From positions 8,866,001-8,930,000 of the forward strand of contig NGZR01000001.1 in NCBI GenBank assembly GCA_002197995.1: a DNA stretch of 64,000 nt, read 5' to 3'. The position numbers and the translations under genes are program-made. The notes below the pieces were generated by a model. The model did no database searches. It was not told where the DNA came from and worked only from the letters and a program-made list of their open reading frames with translations. Origin of the DNA: Gaeumannomyces sp. JS-464 (lineage: Eukaryota; Ascomycota; Sordariomycetes; Magnaporthales; Magnaporthaceae). The stretch's first letter is position 1. Each line of letters begins with the position of its first letter. Positions 24,229 through 37,603 of the stretch are shown one piece after another.

Positions 24229-26360
24229 AGCGAGGTGTATTGGCTGGGGACGGGGCGGGAACGAAAGAGGGCTCTGGCTATGCTGGCGTCCCCAAGTCCA
24301 CCTGTCCGATGTGTCCCATGTATACCTGCACCCTCGGGCGTGAACGATCCCCGTTTTCGTTGCTGTTCCTAGCCTAGGCGTAGGATGATGTTTTTTTTCT
24401 TGTTCCTGTTCCTGAGTGGTCAGTCCGGTACGCCAGTGTGCTACGGGGCACATGAACTTCGCGCGAAGTACCTAGGCCGGGCAAAGGCGGGGAGACGGGC
24501 TGGGGTAAAGGAGACGATCATCTCGATGCACTGGGGAGAACGGCCAGACCAGTCCAGGCACGATAAACGTCCAACGACGTGCGTAAATAAACGAGGCCGA
24601 ATCTAATGGAATAAACATCACTGACACGGCCGAACCTTTTTTTTTTTCCCGTATTTTCGGGCTCCGTCACACTTCATGCGAAGAAAACGTGGGAGGGGCA
24701 AGTAAAGAGCAGCAACTCGCGTACCTTACCGAGCAATATCGTAGCATATCAACTGCACACCATCACGTCTTGCGCCCTTAGATTTTTCATGTGTTCGGCA
24801 TAGGCGTAGACTTTTGGTCCGTAGACGAAGAAGAAGAAGGAAAAAAAAGCAGGCTTCCACACCCCTGCCAAGTTAATGACACGGGTTAAAAACACAGAAT
24901 GAGGACGGAAAAAAAATGCCTAGCCCGCCCAGTATCTCCAAGAAACGACACAGTGGTATGCCTGACATAACATTGGTGATACATTTGTGCACCCTGGTCG
25001 CCAACGCCAGGAAACAAGGCCGGCCCCATGGTAGCAGTTGTCTCGCCTCTGGCTTGGTCGCGAACGCAGATATGACGCAGTAACCTCGGCCTGGCTGGCT
25101 AATGTGCTGGAAAGCTGGGGGCTTGCGAAGCCAGAACATAAGTTGGATGCAAGGAGGAGGAGCAGGCGGCGTCGAGAGTTGGTGCGCATATTAATTTCTC
25201 AAATCGTTGCCTTTTTTCCTTTTTTTCTGCTCCCAATTCTTGACGGATTTGCAAGGGACTTGGGCTCACCGGGGTCTCGCTCGGCTTCTTCCCCCCTTTC
25301 CCCGGCTTTTTGGTCGGTTAGACGATACGGGGGTGACGACTCACATATCCATGTCCCCAGATCAGACCAGCCAGGCGCCGGTGTCAGATCAGGGGCTGGC
25401 TAAGGAACTTGGGCCTGATAGCAGATGTGACATTGCTCAGCTCAACACTGTGCCTCTGTCCATGGCGTGCGGCGCTGGCCGCGGGCTTTCCCAATAACCT
25501 CTTGGCCTGGCGCTCCACCGCCCATCCATCCGATGGGCCAACAGCCACCCACCCCACGCCCACACCCACACCACACCCCCTGCCGCCCGGCCAAAGGCCC
25601 ACGCCCTCCATATCGGCCCCCCTTCTCAGATCCCAGTCTCTCCCCCTTCTCCACATCCTCCTCCACCCCACCACATTGCTCCCTAGCTGCCGACCCGCCC
25701 GACACCAGACAGCCTAAGCCCAGCCCACGCTGCCCACAGCACAAGAACCACGCCCCCCCGGCGAGCGCCAGCAGGGCCAGCGGCAGCGAGAAGCAGCAGC
25801 CTGAGCCAACTTTAAAAGGGAAACTGGCCCCTCCAACCCGTCTTGTGAAAATTTGTGGCGACCTGCTCCAGCCGTGCTCTTGCATTTGACTCAAATAAAC
25901 CCACCCCAATCCCCCACGTTCCAGCGGACAGCACCCGCAACCCGTGCAAACTTTCAGCTATATATCCGCCATCGCGCCTGCCCGCCCAGCCGTAACTCCA
26001 GCCGCAACCCCAAAATTTCCAGCACAGTTGCCGCTGCAGCAGCAAGCATCTGCCTCCCCCGCCCAGTTACCCGCCTGGACCCAACCTTTTGCACAGGTGG
26101 AAAATTTTTAGAATCGACTTTTCTTCTGGTCTCTCTTCCACCCCCACGCCATCGTCGAGCTGTTTTTACCCAACGGTCAAAGCAGGAGGACAAAGGAACA
26201 GAAGCATCTACCCAGCAATCATACTCGACTGCAAAACAAAATACCATAACCTTGTACGCCAGTGCTGCCTAGATTGCAGCTGGCTGGAATCGACCATCCC
26301 AACAAGGACAAGCAAGAGTTTCGGGAATCCGTCGAGCGGTGACTCGGAACCGGTGATCAC

Positions 26361-26432
26361 ATGCAACGCGCACAGTCTTCAGTGGATTTCGCCAATCTAC
26401 TGAATCCCGAATCGGCTCCCTCAGAGCCTGCT

Positions 26433-26469
<37 letters not shown>

Positions 26470-27704
26470 CCACAATCCCAGAGACTGCGCCGGCCGCACC
26501 AGCAGGCTGAGGGAAGAGACATGGCAGCCGTCACCGTCATCCGGCCTAACGGGCCCTTGCCAAATGGCCAGTCCACCTCGGAGCCGGCCAACATGGAGAT
26601 GCCACGCCCTTACAAGTGCCCGCTCTGCGACAAGGCCTTCCACCGCCTGGAGCACCAGACCAGGCACATCCGCACCCACACGGGCGAGAAGCCCCATGCC
26701 TGCCAGTTCCCCGGCTGCAGCAAAAAGTTCTCTCGCTCAGACGAACTCACCCGCCACTCGAGGATACACAACAACCCGAACTCGCGGAGAGGCGCCAAGG
26801 CCCAGGGCCAGCACCACACCATGGTTCCAGGCGGTCCCGACGGCATGATGCCGCCTCCCCAGGGTCCTAAGGCTATCCGCTCGGCACCTCCCTCGATCCT
26901 GGGATCGCCCAACGTCTCGCCGCCCCATTCCTACTCGTCGTACGCCACGCCAACCTCGGGCTTGAACCCGCACACAAGCCCCTACTCTTACCACCGCGCC
27001 CCGGCTCCCACCTCGCACAACATGGACATCACCATGCTGGCCAAGGCCGCCCACCAGGTCGAGAGGGAAAACCTGATGGCGCCGCCGCACCACCACGGCG
27101 CTCGCCACCACCCTTACTACATGCACAGCTCGCACTCGTCACGCGGCCACCTGCCGTCTCTGTCGAGCTACCACATGTCCAGGTCGCACTCGCACGACGA
27201 CCACGACGACCACTATGCGCCCTCGTACAGGCATCCGAAGCGCTCGCGGCCCAACTCGCCAAACTCCACCGCGCCCTCGTCTCCCACCTTCTCGCATGAT
27301 TCGCTCTCCCCGACGCCCGACCACACACCGCTCGCGACCCCGGCCCACTCGCCTCGCCTGCGACCTTCGTACCCCGGGACGACGTCGTACGAGCTCCCGC
27401 CGTTCCGCTCCCTCAGCCTGCAGCAGCACACGACGCCCGCTCTGGCCCCGATGGAGCCTCAGGCCGACGCCCAGTACGCTTCGGGCCCGGCACCTCCCGC
27501 TCCCTCGAGGTCTGGCGGCATCTCTCTAGCCGACATCATGAGCAGACCCGATGGCTCGCAGCGTAAGCTGCCCGTACCTCAGGTCGTCCCCAAGGTCGCA
27601 GTGCACGACCTGCTCACGCCTGCCGACGGCTTCCACCACCACATGAGCGGCCGCAGTTCGTCCTCGAACAGTATTTCTGGCGGGACCTCATGGACCGGAT
27701 GTGA
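26361..27704 (+). CDS. creA: Carbon catabolite repressor CreA/CRE-1 (C2H2 zinc finger), two apparent frameshifts
   Basis: CreA is the DNA-binding repressor that shuts down alternative-carbon genes in glucose by binding 5'-SYGGRG-3' sites. The protein begins [18 protein letters not shown], the diagnostic CreA amino terminus, followed by a 12-Gln tract (26433-26468). Two C2H2 fingers follow (from 26611): [19 protein letters not shown] and [21 protein letters not shown], separated by the linker IRTHTGEKP. Downstream are Ser/Pro/His-rich stretches, the basic [10 protein letters not shown] segment and the conserved [18 protein letters not shown]. Two frame breaks are seen. One lies between about 26434 and 26513, where the MQRAQ frame hits TGA at 26511 and the zinc-finger frame has one extra base. 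The other is at 27682-27684, where one more G gives GGDLMDRM and a stop at 27702-27704, the expected CreA terminus. Correcting both leaves 1344 nt, 447 residues. No intron is needed. Identification is firm; the indels are probably sequence errors. Confidence 0.93.
26433..26468 (+). repeat. In-frame CAG/CAA repeat encoding 12 Gln in CreA
   Basis: Twelve Gln codons (CAG with one CAA) follow the conserved CreA amino terminus. The length is a multiple of three, so length variation here would change Gln number but not the frame. The nearby frame break therefore needs another cause. Confidence 0.85.
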
Positions 27705-27833
27705 GGGGGGCGAGGAGGAGATGGGAGCAAGCCGGTGGAGGAGAACAAGAGAATATGGTCATTTTCTTCCGACCCTTTTTCTTTCCGTGTCCTCTGCCTC
27801 TTGCCCATGACGCCTTGGTATGACATGATGACG

Positions 27834-27839
27834 AATAAA
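27834..27839 (+). terminator. Candidate poly(A) signal AATAAA for creA
   Basis: A canonical AATAAA hexamer lies 130 bp downstream of the creA stop codon (27702-27704) in a T-rich 3' region. Fungal 3' ends are loosely specified, so this is a plausible but unproven end signal. Confidence 0.45.
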
Positions 27840-30800
27840 CTGTCTCTTTGCGTGTTCTGGGATAGAAATGGGGAATAGACTGGATACCGGCGTCTCTTGC
27901 GATCGTTTCTCGCTTTTTTTCGAGCACTTTCTCCTTTGTATCCCTTACTGCCCGTTCGGGACTGTTTTCTCCATACACCTTCGGGAATTCTCCTAATTTG
28001 CCGTCCTGGTCTCTGTTTCTGGGACGGCGTTTATTTATCTTTACATTGGGATTTTTCTGTCACCGCAGCGATTACTTATACCTGACACCGCGCTGGGCCT
28101 TGTCGACACAGGAAGGTGGGATTATTTTTTTCTAGATATACCTGGGTTTGGGCCACTTTGGGGTCCCCAGAACCACAGCGTTCTCGCGAAGTCTGCCTTT
28201 TGTCTCTCCCTCTCTGCCTCTCTCTCCACTACTCTACCAAATATGTTTACTCTATTTTGACCCTCAACTCTTTTCACAAAAAAATGGTGTCTTTTTCTCG
28301 GGAACCCGGGCCGGCTTTCGACCTTTGGGGCCGTTTGCTTTGCCGTTGTTGTAATTGTATGGGACCTCTCCGAGGAAGACGAGAATACGAGCAACTTTCG
28401 AGTGCATCTTTGATGGTCTGTCTCTCTGCTTTGGCGTGCGGATCAACGCACCCGCACTTGTGGAAAAGAGAGGCCCCCTGAATCTGGCTGACGCAGCACG
28501 TCGTGCAATCACACTTTGTTGGTCCCTCTCATCCTTCCTTCGCCCTTCATCCATCCATCCAGATAGGGCCGATGTGACGAAAGCGAGGGACGGAAAAATA
28601 AAAGGGGGCGGCGGCTGCTTCCCCCGCACCAAGGGCGGCCGTTTTGTTTCGGGGTGGCTTCCCCGGTCGCATTCGCTAAGTCCCTTCTTTTTTCCTTTTT
28701 TCTTCATACCGGATTTACGTACCATTTATTACGACCGGACTGGGTATCATTTTTCGCCCGCTACCGCGTCCAAAGAAAACAAGCCTGCCCACATCTGGGG
28801 GGCGGGAGTTTCCCTGGCGCGGACCTTGTTGGACACAAGGGTAGCGAGCGAACTGAATGAAGCCCTACGGTTTCTTGCTGGGGGCAGGAAGGGCTTTGCC
28901 AAAAAAGAAGCAATAGGCTAAGCAGGACACGAGTAGTAGGTAGAATGATGGCCATACACATGAGTGGCCGGATGTCCGGGATCGATTTTCGTTTCTTTTT
29001 TTTCTTTTTTTTTTCTTTCTCTTTTCCCTCGCGGTGCAGCGCAGAGAGGTAAGGAGGATCCATGGGTGCAGCTCAGCCTCCTTCCATTGCTGTCTGCCTG
29101 TCTGTCCCTTTCCCCCGCCCTTGTTTCCCCGGAAGCGCCGCGGCACGGTAGCGGCGGGTGGGCGATGATGACAAAGACATCAAGTTTGGGGGTGGGGGAA
29201 TGGGGTGTGGTGGCAGTAGTAGTGGTAGTAGCGGTAAGGGAAATGGCCAAGGGAACAACAAGCAGTCTGCGCTGCTGTCCTGCCCACTCAGCGGCGGACA
29301 AGAAGGAATGAATAATTTGAAGGACACTGCCACAGCGCAGCGGGCAGCCAAGGGAGCGCAAAGCAACATGAAAGCACAGCAAAGCAGCAGCAAACGGCCA
29401 GTTTGGCGCAAAACCGCAATTTCTCTTGGGGCGGCCGCAGGGATGGATGGGCGGCGCAGGCAGCGAATGGCGACGGCGCCTCGCGGCCATCACGTCAGCC
29501 CTTTCGCACTGCCTCGACTCAGGCAGGCGTGTACGGTGGGTTGCGCCCACCCTCCCCCGTGCCTCCCCAATCTTTGTCATGTTGTTTTTCTCTCTTTCTT
29601 TCTTTGCTCTGCTTATTATTGAGCAAAGAAAAAAAAAGTTTTCCGGTCTGGTGCTGCCATGACCCCCCTTCCACCCTCCATAATCTCATCGCCCCTTGTC
29701 CTGTCCCCAACAGGATCGGAGCGGGCGTGGCTTCTGTGGTGGTGCGGGGCCCCAACCTTTCTTCCCCGGGTGAAAAAAAGTGTAGCGTACCTGCTGGTTG
29801 GTAGGGGATCGAGCCAAGGGCCCGGGGGGACACGACGACGCGGCGCTTGCTTTCGAGGGATTTCATCCAATCTCAAACCCATTCCCATTCCCGCCCGCCC
29901 GAATGTTCCTAAGAGTCTGACATGTGGGCGTGGTTCGACGCCTTGCGGGCGGTCAGGGGAGGGGAGGGGGAAAAAAAAAGAAGAAAAAAGAGAACCTTCT
30001 CAAACCCACCCGCTTATCAGCAGTCGCCATCGGCAAACAACGAAACATGCATGAATACGCCCAAACCTCGACGAGTTGGCAGCTGAAACCCGCAATAGAA
30101 AAACAGATAGATAATAATAATAATGAAAAAAGGGTACATGGGAAGATGTGAGCTTGGCGACTTACCGCCTAACGCATGCTTCTTCCTATTCCTCAGTTTC
30201 CCGCCCTTGACCGCGTTTTCCGATCTCATAATCGTACCGGCGCGCTGTGCCTATCTTACGACCCCCACCACCCACCACGTTCGTGTTCGTCCTGCAGACA
30301 CGGCAGGGTCAACGAATTGCGCGGAGCGTCAGAGATGGGGAAGGAGGGGAGTGTTTGCAAGAAAAAAAAGAGAGAGAGAAAGGCAGCGTTGTCCTTTGTC
30401 ATGGCGTCCATATCACGGGAGAATGAGTCTTGACATGGATGGCATGGGAATGGAGATGACCCGGTTTGCCCCTTCCTGCTGCTGTCTGCGGATCTCAGCA
30501 AAAAAAAAAAAAAGCAAATTCTCATGGGGCCGTTCTATTGCCACCCATTACCAAAAACGAAATCTCGATCTTCGCCCCTCGGCCTATCAGGGCCTGCCAT
30601 CTGCCGGATATGGTGGTGTCGGGAGGTGTGTGTTGTTGGCTAGGTTGTCATGTCAGGCAAGGTGGAGGAGATGGAGGGGGACGGTTGTCGATGGTGAATG
30701 GCTGGCTTGCGGGCTGGGCAACCCCTATAGTCGTGGCCTTTTCTGCGCCGCCCTGCAATTCTGGTGTGTGTATGTGTCTTCACCGCAACTCTTGAAAAGG

Positions 30801-33800
30801 GAAAATGCATGTTCATGGTCGCCTTTTTTTTTTTTTCTTTTCTTTTTTCTCTATGGCCCTATCACATCCCCCGCAGCATCCATGCCGCGACACACTCGAT
30901 GCAAGGCAAGGCGGAACATAGGAAGATCGCTCCGCCTCGGAGACGCCCGCCCTGGGTTCACAGCGTCGCAGAGAAGGGAAAAAAAAAGTGGCTCGAGCCA
31001 GGCTGGCATCGTGGTGGTCACATAGATCAAATCAAAAACTTGGCAAGACACAAAAAATGACGAACCAGACCACGACCAAACCCGGCGCGAGACACGACTG
31101 GAAAGTGAGGTGACCTCGGCGGTGGGCAGGCCAAACGGGTTCTTCAGACTGCCGTGTCATGCAACACGCCAGGCCCTTTCTCGTTCTCTACCTCCTGTTA
31201 TTGCCCACGTCGCCGAAAAAAAACAGGAGCTCGTGGATGGATGGGACGTAGTAAGACATTGGGATCGTTGCTATTTTCTTCACCCGAGTCCATTATTTTT
31301 TCTGGGCCATGTGGGGGCTTAGAACGAGGCGCTGGGGAAGAAAGGGTCAGACAGAACGGGCAGGCAGCAACCTGTCGATGAGAGCACGGGGCTACCTTTC
31401 TCGCCCTGGGTTTGGTGATGTGTCACAATCCCGAGCCGTCGCTTGCCGGCAGCATAGCCGCGCCACACACATACATCTCTGTTCCTTTCGGACCCGTCTT
31501 ACCTTCTCTCCAGGATGCGCTCCCCCGCCAAAACGACCAGGCTGCCGGGGCCACGAGGGAATCCAAAACGGGCCATCACGGGGGTGAACCAGATCAGTGC
31601 CCTGACCGGGAACCGTAGGAAATGACCCTGATAACGGGCATAGGTAGCCAAGGAACTGGCGGGCGCGGCGTGGCGTGGCGTGGCATCTCTTCGCCTCTCG
31701 GCCTCTCGGTGTCCCATCAAATCTCAATTCCCGGAGCAAAGAAAATCCTGTCTGCAAAACGCCTGACATTTGGGGAAGCGGCGGGTGGAGGAGCCCGGAA
31801 ATGGGGCTCCAACACACCAAAACTCGCCGGCCCGAGGGCTGCGTCATCTGCCACGACGAACCAACCGCAGCGTGAATGGGAAACGTGCTCCGAGTCAGGC
31901 CTGCTCTCGCCGCCCGTCAGTCAGCGAGCGAGTGCGTGCCCTCAGTCCCGAGACTCCGAGATAAGGACGGGGCCGGGCGCTCGGCGAGACAAGGGGAAAA
32001 GGCCTGCCCTTCCTTGTGATTCCGACCAAGTTTTGGGTCTTCCCGGCTTCATCTCCGATCTTGCCTTGTCTCTTCCCACCCCACCCCGCAAAGGACATCA
32101 TGTCCCTGTCCCGGGGGCGACTGGGGGAGAAGGTGGAGGAGTGTGGAGGAGGTCGGCTCGCTGCTGCAGGGGAGCTCCATGCGCCTGTGCCGCCCACGAT
32201 GCCCACGATGTCCTCCTTGGGTAGGTCCTCGCGAAGAGCAGGCAGGCCTCTTGCCTGCACCTCCATCATCTTACCTTAGATGCACACCAGCAGGAGGAGG
32301 GGCACGGCAGCGCATTGCCGGATTGACGCTGTGCTGCTGAAGCCCATCGTCTCCCTAATCGCACACAACCCGTCCACCCATCCACACACGACTCTTGGTC
32401 AGGAACAAGACAGGCCGGTCAGAAGCTTGCCTGTCCGCCTGCCGTTTTGCCTTATGCACGTCTCAAGTCGTCGAAACCCGCCGCCCACTCTGCGTTTGAG
32501 CGCGCCAAGAAGGGAACCGGAGCTGATGGGGCATCACCACCACCATCAGTAGCCTGCCCGGTCACCGTGGGATGGGCCCCTGACGAGGGCGGATGACGTG
32601 CGCGAAACCCACTATCACGAGCCAGGCAGGCGGGGAAGAAGCCTGGACTTCCTATGTGCATACCAGGCACACCCGGCCGTGTCCGAGCCCCGTTGGGTAA
32701 CGATTGAAAATGCATGGTGAGGTTTGCGCTCTACTGTGCGGCTATCCCAACCATGCGTCCAAATTCGCCCGGGGGTCTTCGCACATTATGTTTTGGGGCT
32801 CTTCCTGCAGCCATCCGACGACTGACTGCTGGCTAGGTTGATTGACACGTGCTCGGGAAACCGGCCCTAGAAACAGAAGATCACGAACAAGGCAGAAACA
32901 ATAGTCGCGCAAATATGTCTGAAACCGCCACAACCCTCGTCCTCTTGATACGTTGCTCGGAGGATGACGCTACGACGCGGCGCTGTTCTCTGTCTGCGCC
33001 GGAACGATACCAACACGAAGCAGAACCGGGGCCTGGATTGCTGCGGTACGAGGACCCCCACGCCCAGAGCCCACCACTGGGTGTGGGACATGGAACCCCG
33101 CCCACACTTTTTTTTTTCTCTCTGTCGCCTTTTTCGGGGGGCGCACGGGCCCCTCCCTCATCCCCCGTGGGGTTCAGTCAGGGCCGAGGTCACCCAAGAC
33201 ATTGTGTGTGTGTGTGTCTGTCTCTGCTTATCGTCGAAACCTTGGTTTATTCTCCTATCAATCAGGAGCCGAGGACGGGCAGGAAAAACAGGCTGGGCTG
33301 ACTGTGCCACCAGACAGCGCAGCCTATCCGCACTTTTGCAATCTTTCAGCTCCCTTGGGCGCGAGAGGGCGTCACTGGTGTCGCTCATCCCCCTCCTTCA
33401 CTCGCATCATCCACACCTCGGATCGACACTATTGAATTCAGGCGGACCCAGCATGGAAGGTCCAGGCCTTTCTTTTCCCCTTCCCCACGCTAATCTTACC
33501 CCAGGCGGGAGCGAACCACGTCGAGTGCGACAGCCCTGTGCATTCTGTGCCGTTATTCTTGGTCATGGTCGGCTCGGCTCCGTCGTCGACGTGAGTTCGT
33601 CAGCCCGAGATAAGCGGCCAAACCGGCCAATTAGGTGGCTGTGTTCGGGAAAAATGCCGTTTCTGCCGCTGCCTATCGCCTATCCTCGTCGGCTCTCCTC
33701 TTTCAGTTCCCGTGGAAGGTGTTTGTGGCCTTTTCTCTTCTGGCTCACTCATCTTTTTCCCCCTTCTCGACTGCTTGCCTGGACAAGGCCCGCGCGGTCC

Positions 33801-36153
33801 TTGGTCGGTGCCATGGCCATCCCGCGCCACGCCGCCCCAACACGGAGCCGCTGCCCCGACCTTTGATGTGTTGTGTTTGGGAACAGCGGCAGGCTGCTGC
33901 GGCAGCGGCGGCGGCACACACCGCAGCTCCTGCGAGGCGGCCGCCGCCGCTTGGGTACACTCTGTCCCGTTGTGACATTTGCGCCCGCGCTGGCGTTGCT
34001 GTCTCTGCCGCCGTAGTATCCTAGCACGCGCGTCTCCAGTCTCTCTCTTCGTTTCTCTTGTTCACCTCCTGCTGCCATTCGCCGGAACCTTTTGCGCAAG
34101 ATTGGTCATCGCGATGACGACTTTCCCCTCGCTTCCGTATTGTTGTGTTTCCTTCCTGGCCAGATCGCCGATTCCTGCCCGCCTACCGACGACTGCGACC
34201 CCAATATCTATCTATCTTGCCTTGTTGGATGTCTGATAGGCGGGGGATGCGAAAGGGCGTGAAAGCAGGAGTCAACAGGCTTGGCCTGCCGGCAGGTTGT
34301 TGTCCCCATGCGAGACAAATTGCTCGCGCGTGCGCCACCGTCGCATTTCCATCCTTCTGCCTCTCGTGGACGCCTTTGCCCAACCTATGGAACCGCGGCT
34401 ATATCCATTTCCTCTCGGGATTTCGCTCGCCTAAGCACGAGCGAACACTCCTCACTGAGGAGTCGATACGAAGGGGCCAATTCCAAGCCAGGATTGGGCG
34501 AGAGTCTTGATCTGATATCGTCATTGTTTTTCTGCATCGCCTTTTCTCGACCTCGCTTCCGAAAGACGGCACACTACGGTTCCGTCCGTTGCTTTCACCG
34601 GCCCCTCCCCCCTCTCCCCTTCCCATAATATTTATTTGCCATCATGCGGGTTGGTTGCTTATTGCCAGGCCATCCTGCCATCATGGCATCTTTCCCCTCC
34701 TTCGGCCCCTGCCCCCGCCGTTCCATACCAGCAAGGCGGGTAGGTAGGTACCCAGTGGCGAGCGAGGGGGGGGAAGTATCTATCACATTCGTAGACCAGG
34801 AGATGTGCGAGTGGTTAGCGCCACTACTGGCTGGGCTGCCTCGCTCCCCTCACAATCACTCCAGGCTCGGGTGCCCCTCCCGATACACTCGCTGCTGCGT
34901 ATGTTGTTCACCGGCCTCGCTAAGGACATCTGGAACGCCCCAGGCTGCGTTCGTACAGTCCGGCTGAAAACATGGCTCCATCGTTCAACCGCCTCTGTTG
35001 TGACGCTACTTTTGCCTCTCGCAGACACCCCGGCTCCCGCGCCAAGTTTTCCCCGCGCTCGCCGGGAATCCGTCGCCTGCTTCCCCGGGGCCGCCCAGTC
35101 CCGCAGCCAGTGAGTGATGCAGGCCCTGGCTGGGCGGGCGGGCAAAATGGGATTAGCACCCCCTTTGTTTTATGCTCCGAGAGGATTCGCTGGGTCATAT
35201 CTTTCGACCTCGCTTACGATGGTGGTTTCCTGCGGCGTAACGCGAGTATTCTTGAAACACAGCATCTCAGCCGGCTGGGACTGTGTTGCTCCTCGCTCCC
35301 ACAGCCGTGTGCGGTCGGGGTCGGGCTCAGGCCAAGGGTAATCAAATCACATTACGAGAGCACCATCGCGGGCTACATCTATATTCCTTGGCCGTGCTCA
35401 CCGGCGCACAACCCCTCCTCTCGCCTGGAAAACTTCCATTCCACCAGCCACGATGGCCCTTGCACCCCCATCAAGCCACGGCTGCTGTCGGTGAAAGGTG
35501 TTTGCGCCGCCTCGCAGCAGCACGTCTGGGATGGCCGCCAAGAACGATAGCCTTGGAGGTTCAACGAGGACGGATAGCGGCACCAAGCTTGCAGTGCGGC
35601 GGCCATGTAGGCGTCCGCCGAGGGGCCTGTCAATATATTGAACAACCAGCGGTTCCAATCGCGTGGGTGTCAGCCCCCGGCGCTTCATTTCTCCACCTCT
35701 CTCATCTCCTCGAGGCCGATTGCTGTGTCATCGGCCGGGGCGGGGCGGGGGCACTGGGCAATCTATATCCAAGGCTTGGAAAGACCCGGTCGAGTTGACG
35801 CGGCTGGCTGAACATCGCCCCAGGGCGGGGATCGATTGGTCTGGGGTGTCTCTCGCGACACGCTCGCTGCTGCCGTGCACGCCGGCCAGTGCTGCTGCTT
35901 CTGAGCGGCGGCGAGTCCGGGGCCGCCGACACAGTCTGGATCGGAAAGGGGCCAAGGTGTCGCCCATCAAAGACGACGACGAACCGGCCGAAAGAACAGG
36001 CTGATCGCCTCCACGCGGAGGCGATGATTTCCCCTCGCTTACCCACTGCCCCTTTGTCCATCGGCGGACAAGTGACTTGTCACATTTGGCCCCGGTATTG
36101 GATGCCGTGCATAGTGCAACAGACGTGATCCTACGACCTACCACCTTCTCGAT

Positions 36154-36154
<1 letters not shown>

Positions 36155-36202
<48 letters not shown>
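36155..36202 (+). repeat. (CA)24 microsatellite
   Basis: Twenty-four uninterrupted CA units are followed by degenerate CA/TA-rich copies to about 36257, in which a short unit (ATACTTTTACACAC) occurs twice. It lies in non-coding DNA. Confidence 0.92.
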
Positions 36203-36205
<3 letters not shown>

Positions 36206-37166
36206 TTTTACACACATACACACACACATACTTTTACACACATACACATACTCACATACAAGGCCCTCGAGAATGTTCCACGGCAGGCAAAACGAGTGAT
36301 GCTGGGTCCCGCGAATCAAAGCTTCTCCTCACCTCACGGCAGGATGACGCCGAGGCGCATACCGTGGGCCCGCCACCTGGGTTTCACAGCCTCGCGTGGC
36401 TATCGTGGTTGTCAGTTATCAACTGCCTGTTGATTTCCTATCGCGCGCCGTTGATATCTGCTCGATGCAAGGCGGGGGGCAAAAAAACCGAGACGGGAGG
36501 GACGCTGACGTTGAAACATACTTGCGTACTAAGGCACACGCGGCCGCAGATGCTCTGGACTCAATATGATGTGCCCGCCCGTTAGTTTGCAGACAGCACC
36601 AGTATCTGGCGCCCCTGACGTTCCGGGATTGCTTGGTTGGCCGGTTAGATTGATTGCGTTCACATCGTTCATCTGAACCACGGACGGCTTGCAAATGGGC
36701 AGGATTGGGCCAGCCCTCTCAGACCAATCTATTCTAGAGTGGCCACGAACGTGTTCTCCCCTTTCGCGGCCCTGCTCCGTGAACTCCTGGCTGCCTGCCG
36801 GAACCCGCGATCCAAACTTTTCTCTTTCTTGTCGTGACCGATAAGGAGTTGGATGGGGGTCATTGACGTCAGGGGTGAGCCGGTCGCTGCATCAGGTGCT
36901 GTCGCGTTATCGTGATGCATTGCTTTTCTTACGATATATATCGTGCCTCGTCTATTGTGCCCTTGTCCAAGAGCGTTATCTTCCTTTCTCCCCTCTTCCT
37001 CTCTCACCCCCTATTCTATCCGGGAAACACGGAGCGGCTTAGTCCTTTTCCCCGCCCGCGGCTGGCTTTCCGTTACGCCTCGGAGGATAGGGTCTAGGGG
37101 AGAGATTGCTTGTAAGCGAGGCCGGTGAGGATTTCACAAAATAGAGCTAGGTACCAGGTGACTGCC

Positions 37167-37211
37167 TACCTACCTACCTACCTACCTACCTACCTACCTA
37201 AACCTACCTAG
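37167..37211 (+). repeat. (TACC)n tetranucleotide array
   Basis: At least eight consecutive TACC units are followed by a short imperfect extension. Smaller TACC/GGTA arrays recur at 37397-37415, 37446-37455, 34738-34751, 11050-11062, 11400-11413 and 58787-58796. The tetranucleotide is therefore dispersed through the intergenic DNA of this window. Confidence 0.85.
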
Positions 37212-37493
37212 GCAGGTCGCCCTCCCGACGAACACTCCGCTTTCTCATCGTCGCCGTTTCCCCTCGGCGGCGCGAGATGCCGCGTCTTCCAAGGGACTAG
37301 CCCTCGCTCCGATACCACCCTGTGCTAGGGGTCTGGCTGGGATGTTGTAACGGGACGTGTCCAGAGGGGTCGCGGCCGGGGCTCTCGGGCTGTTTGCTAC
37401 CTACCTACCTACCTAGCCTACCCATGCGCGGGCATCCCCCGTTGGGGTAGGTAGGAAAGCTAGCGGTCGACAAAGGCTCGGCCTGCATATTCA

Positions 37494-37538
37494 GGAAGCG
37501 AAAGCCAAGGAAGCGAAAGCCAAGGAAGCGGAGGCCGA
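37494..37538 (+). repeat. 15-bp tandem repeat, three copies
   Basis: Two identical copies of GGAAGCGAAAGCCAA (37494-37508, 37509-37523) are followed by a third with three to four substitutions (37524-37538). The array sits 40 bp before a 25-T tract (37579-37603). Confidence 0.85.
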
Positions 37539-37578
37539 GGAGCTACCCCGCAGCCGCGAGGTGGTATCCATTGAAAAG

Positions 37579-37603
37579 TTTTTTTTTTTTTTTTTTTTTT
37601 TTT
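37579..37603 (+). repeat. Poly(T) tract, 25 T
   Basis: A run of 25 T in the creA-downstream gene-poor region. A further run of 21 T lies at 38361-38381. Confidence 0.9.

Larger units (their letters stand above)
16129..26360. other. Large gene-poor region upstream of creA (10.2 kb)
   Basis: I could not recognise any conserved gene in this stretch on either strand. It has many short open frames without domains, frequent A or T tracts (25 A at 22717-22741, 29 A at 23235-23263, and shorter runs near 17737, 18024, 21435 and 24638), and a pentanucleotide repeat at 22686-22713. The first part is the divergent upstream region of the RecA-like gene. The last 0.9 kb (25.4-26.36 kb) is C/pyrimidine-rich with AC-rich stretches and is the probable promoter and leader of creA. 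One weak secreted-protein candidate (23860-24228) is listed separately. Confidence 0.55.

Noticed and set aside
30123..31025. 300-codon open frame in the gene-poor region
   Set aside because: Crosses poly-A and poly-T tracts translated as Lys/Phe runs, has no domain, and other frames of similar length overlap it.
32964..33866. 300-codon open frame in the gene-poor region
   Set aside because: Contains a GT-repeat read as Cys-Val repeats and a poly-T read as Phe run; composition shifts abruptly and nothing is recognisable.
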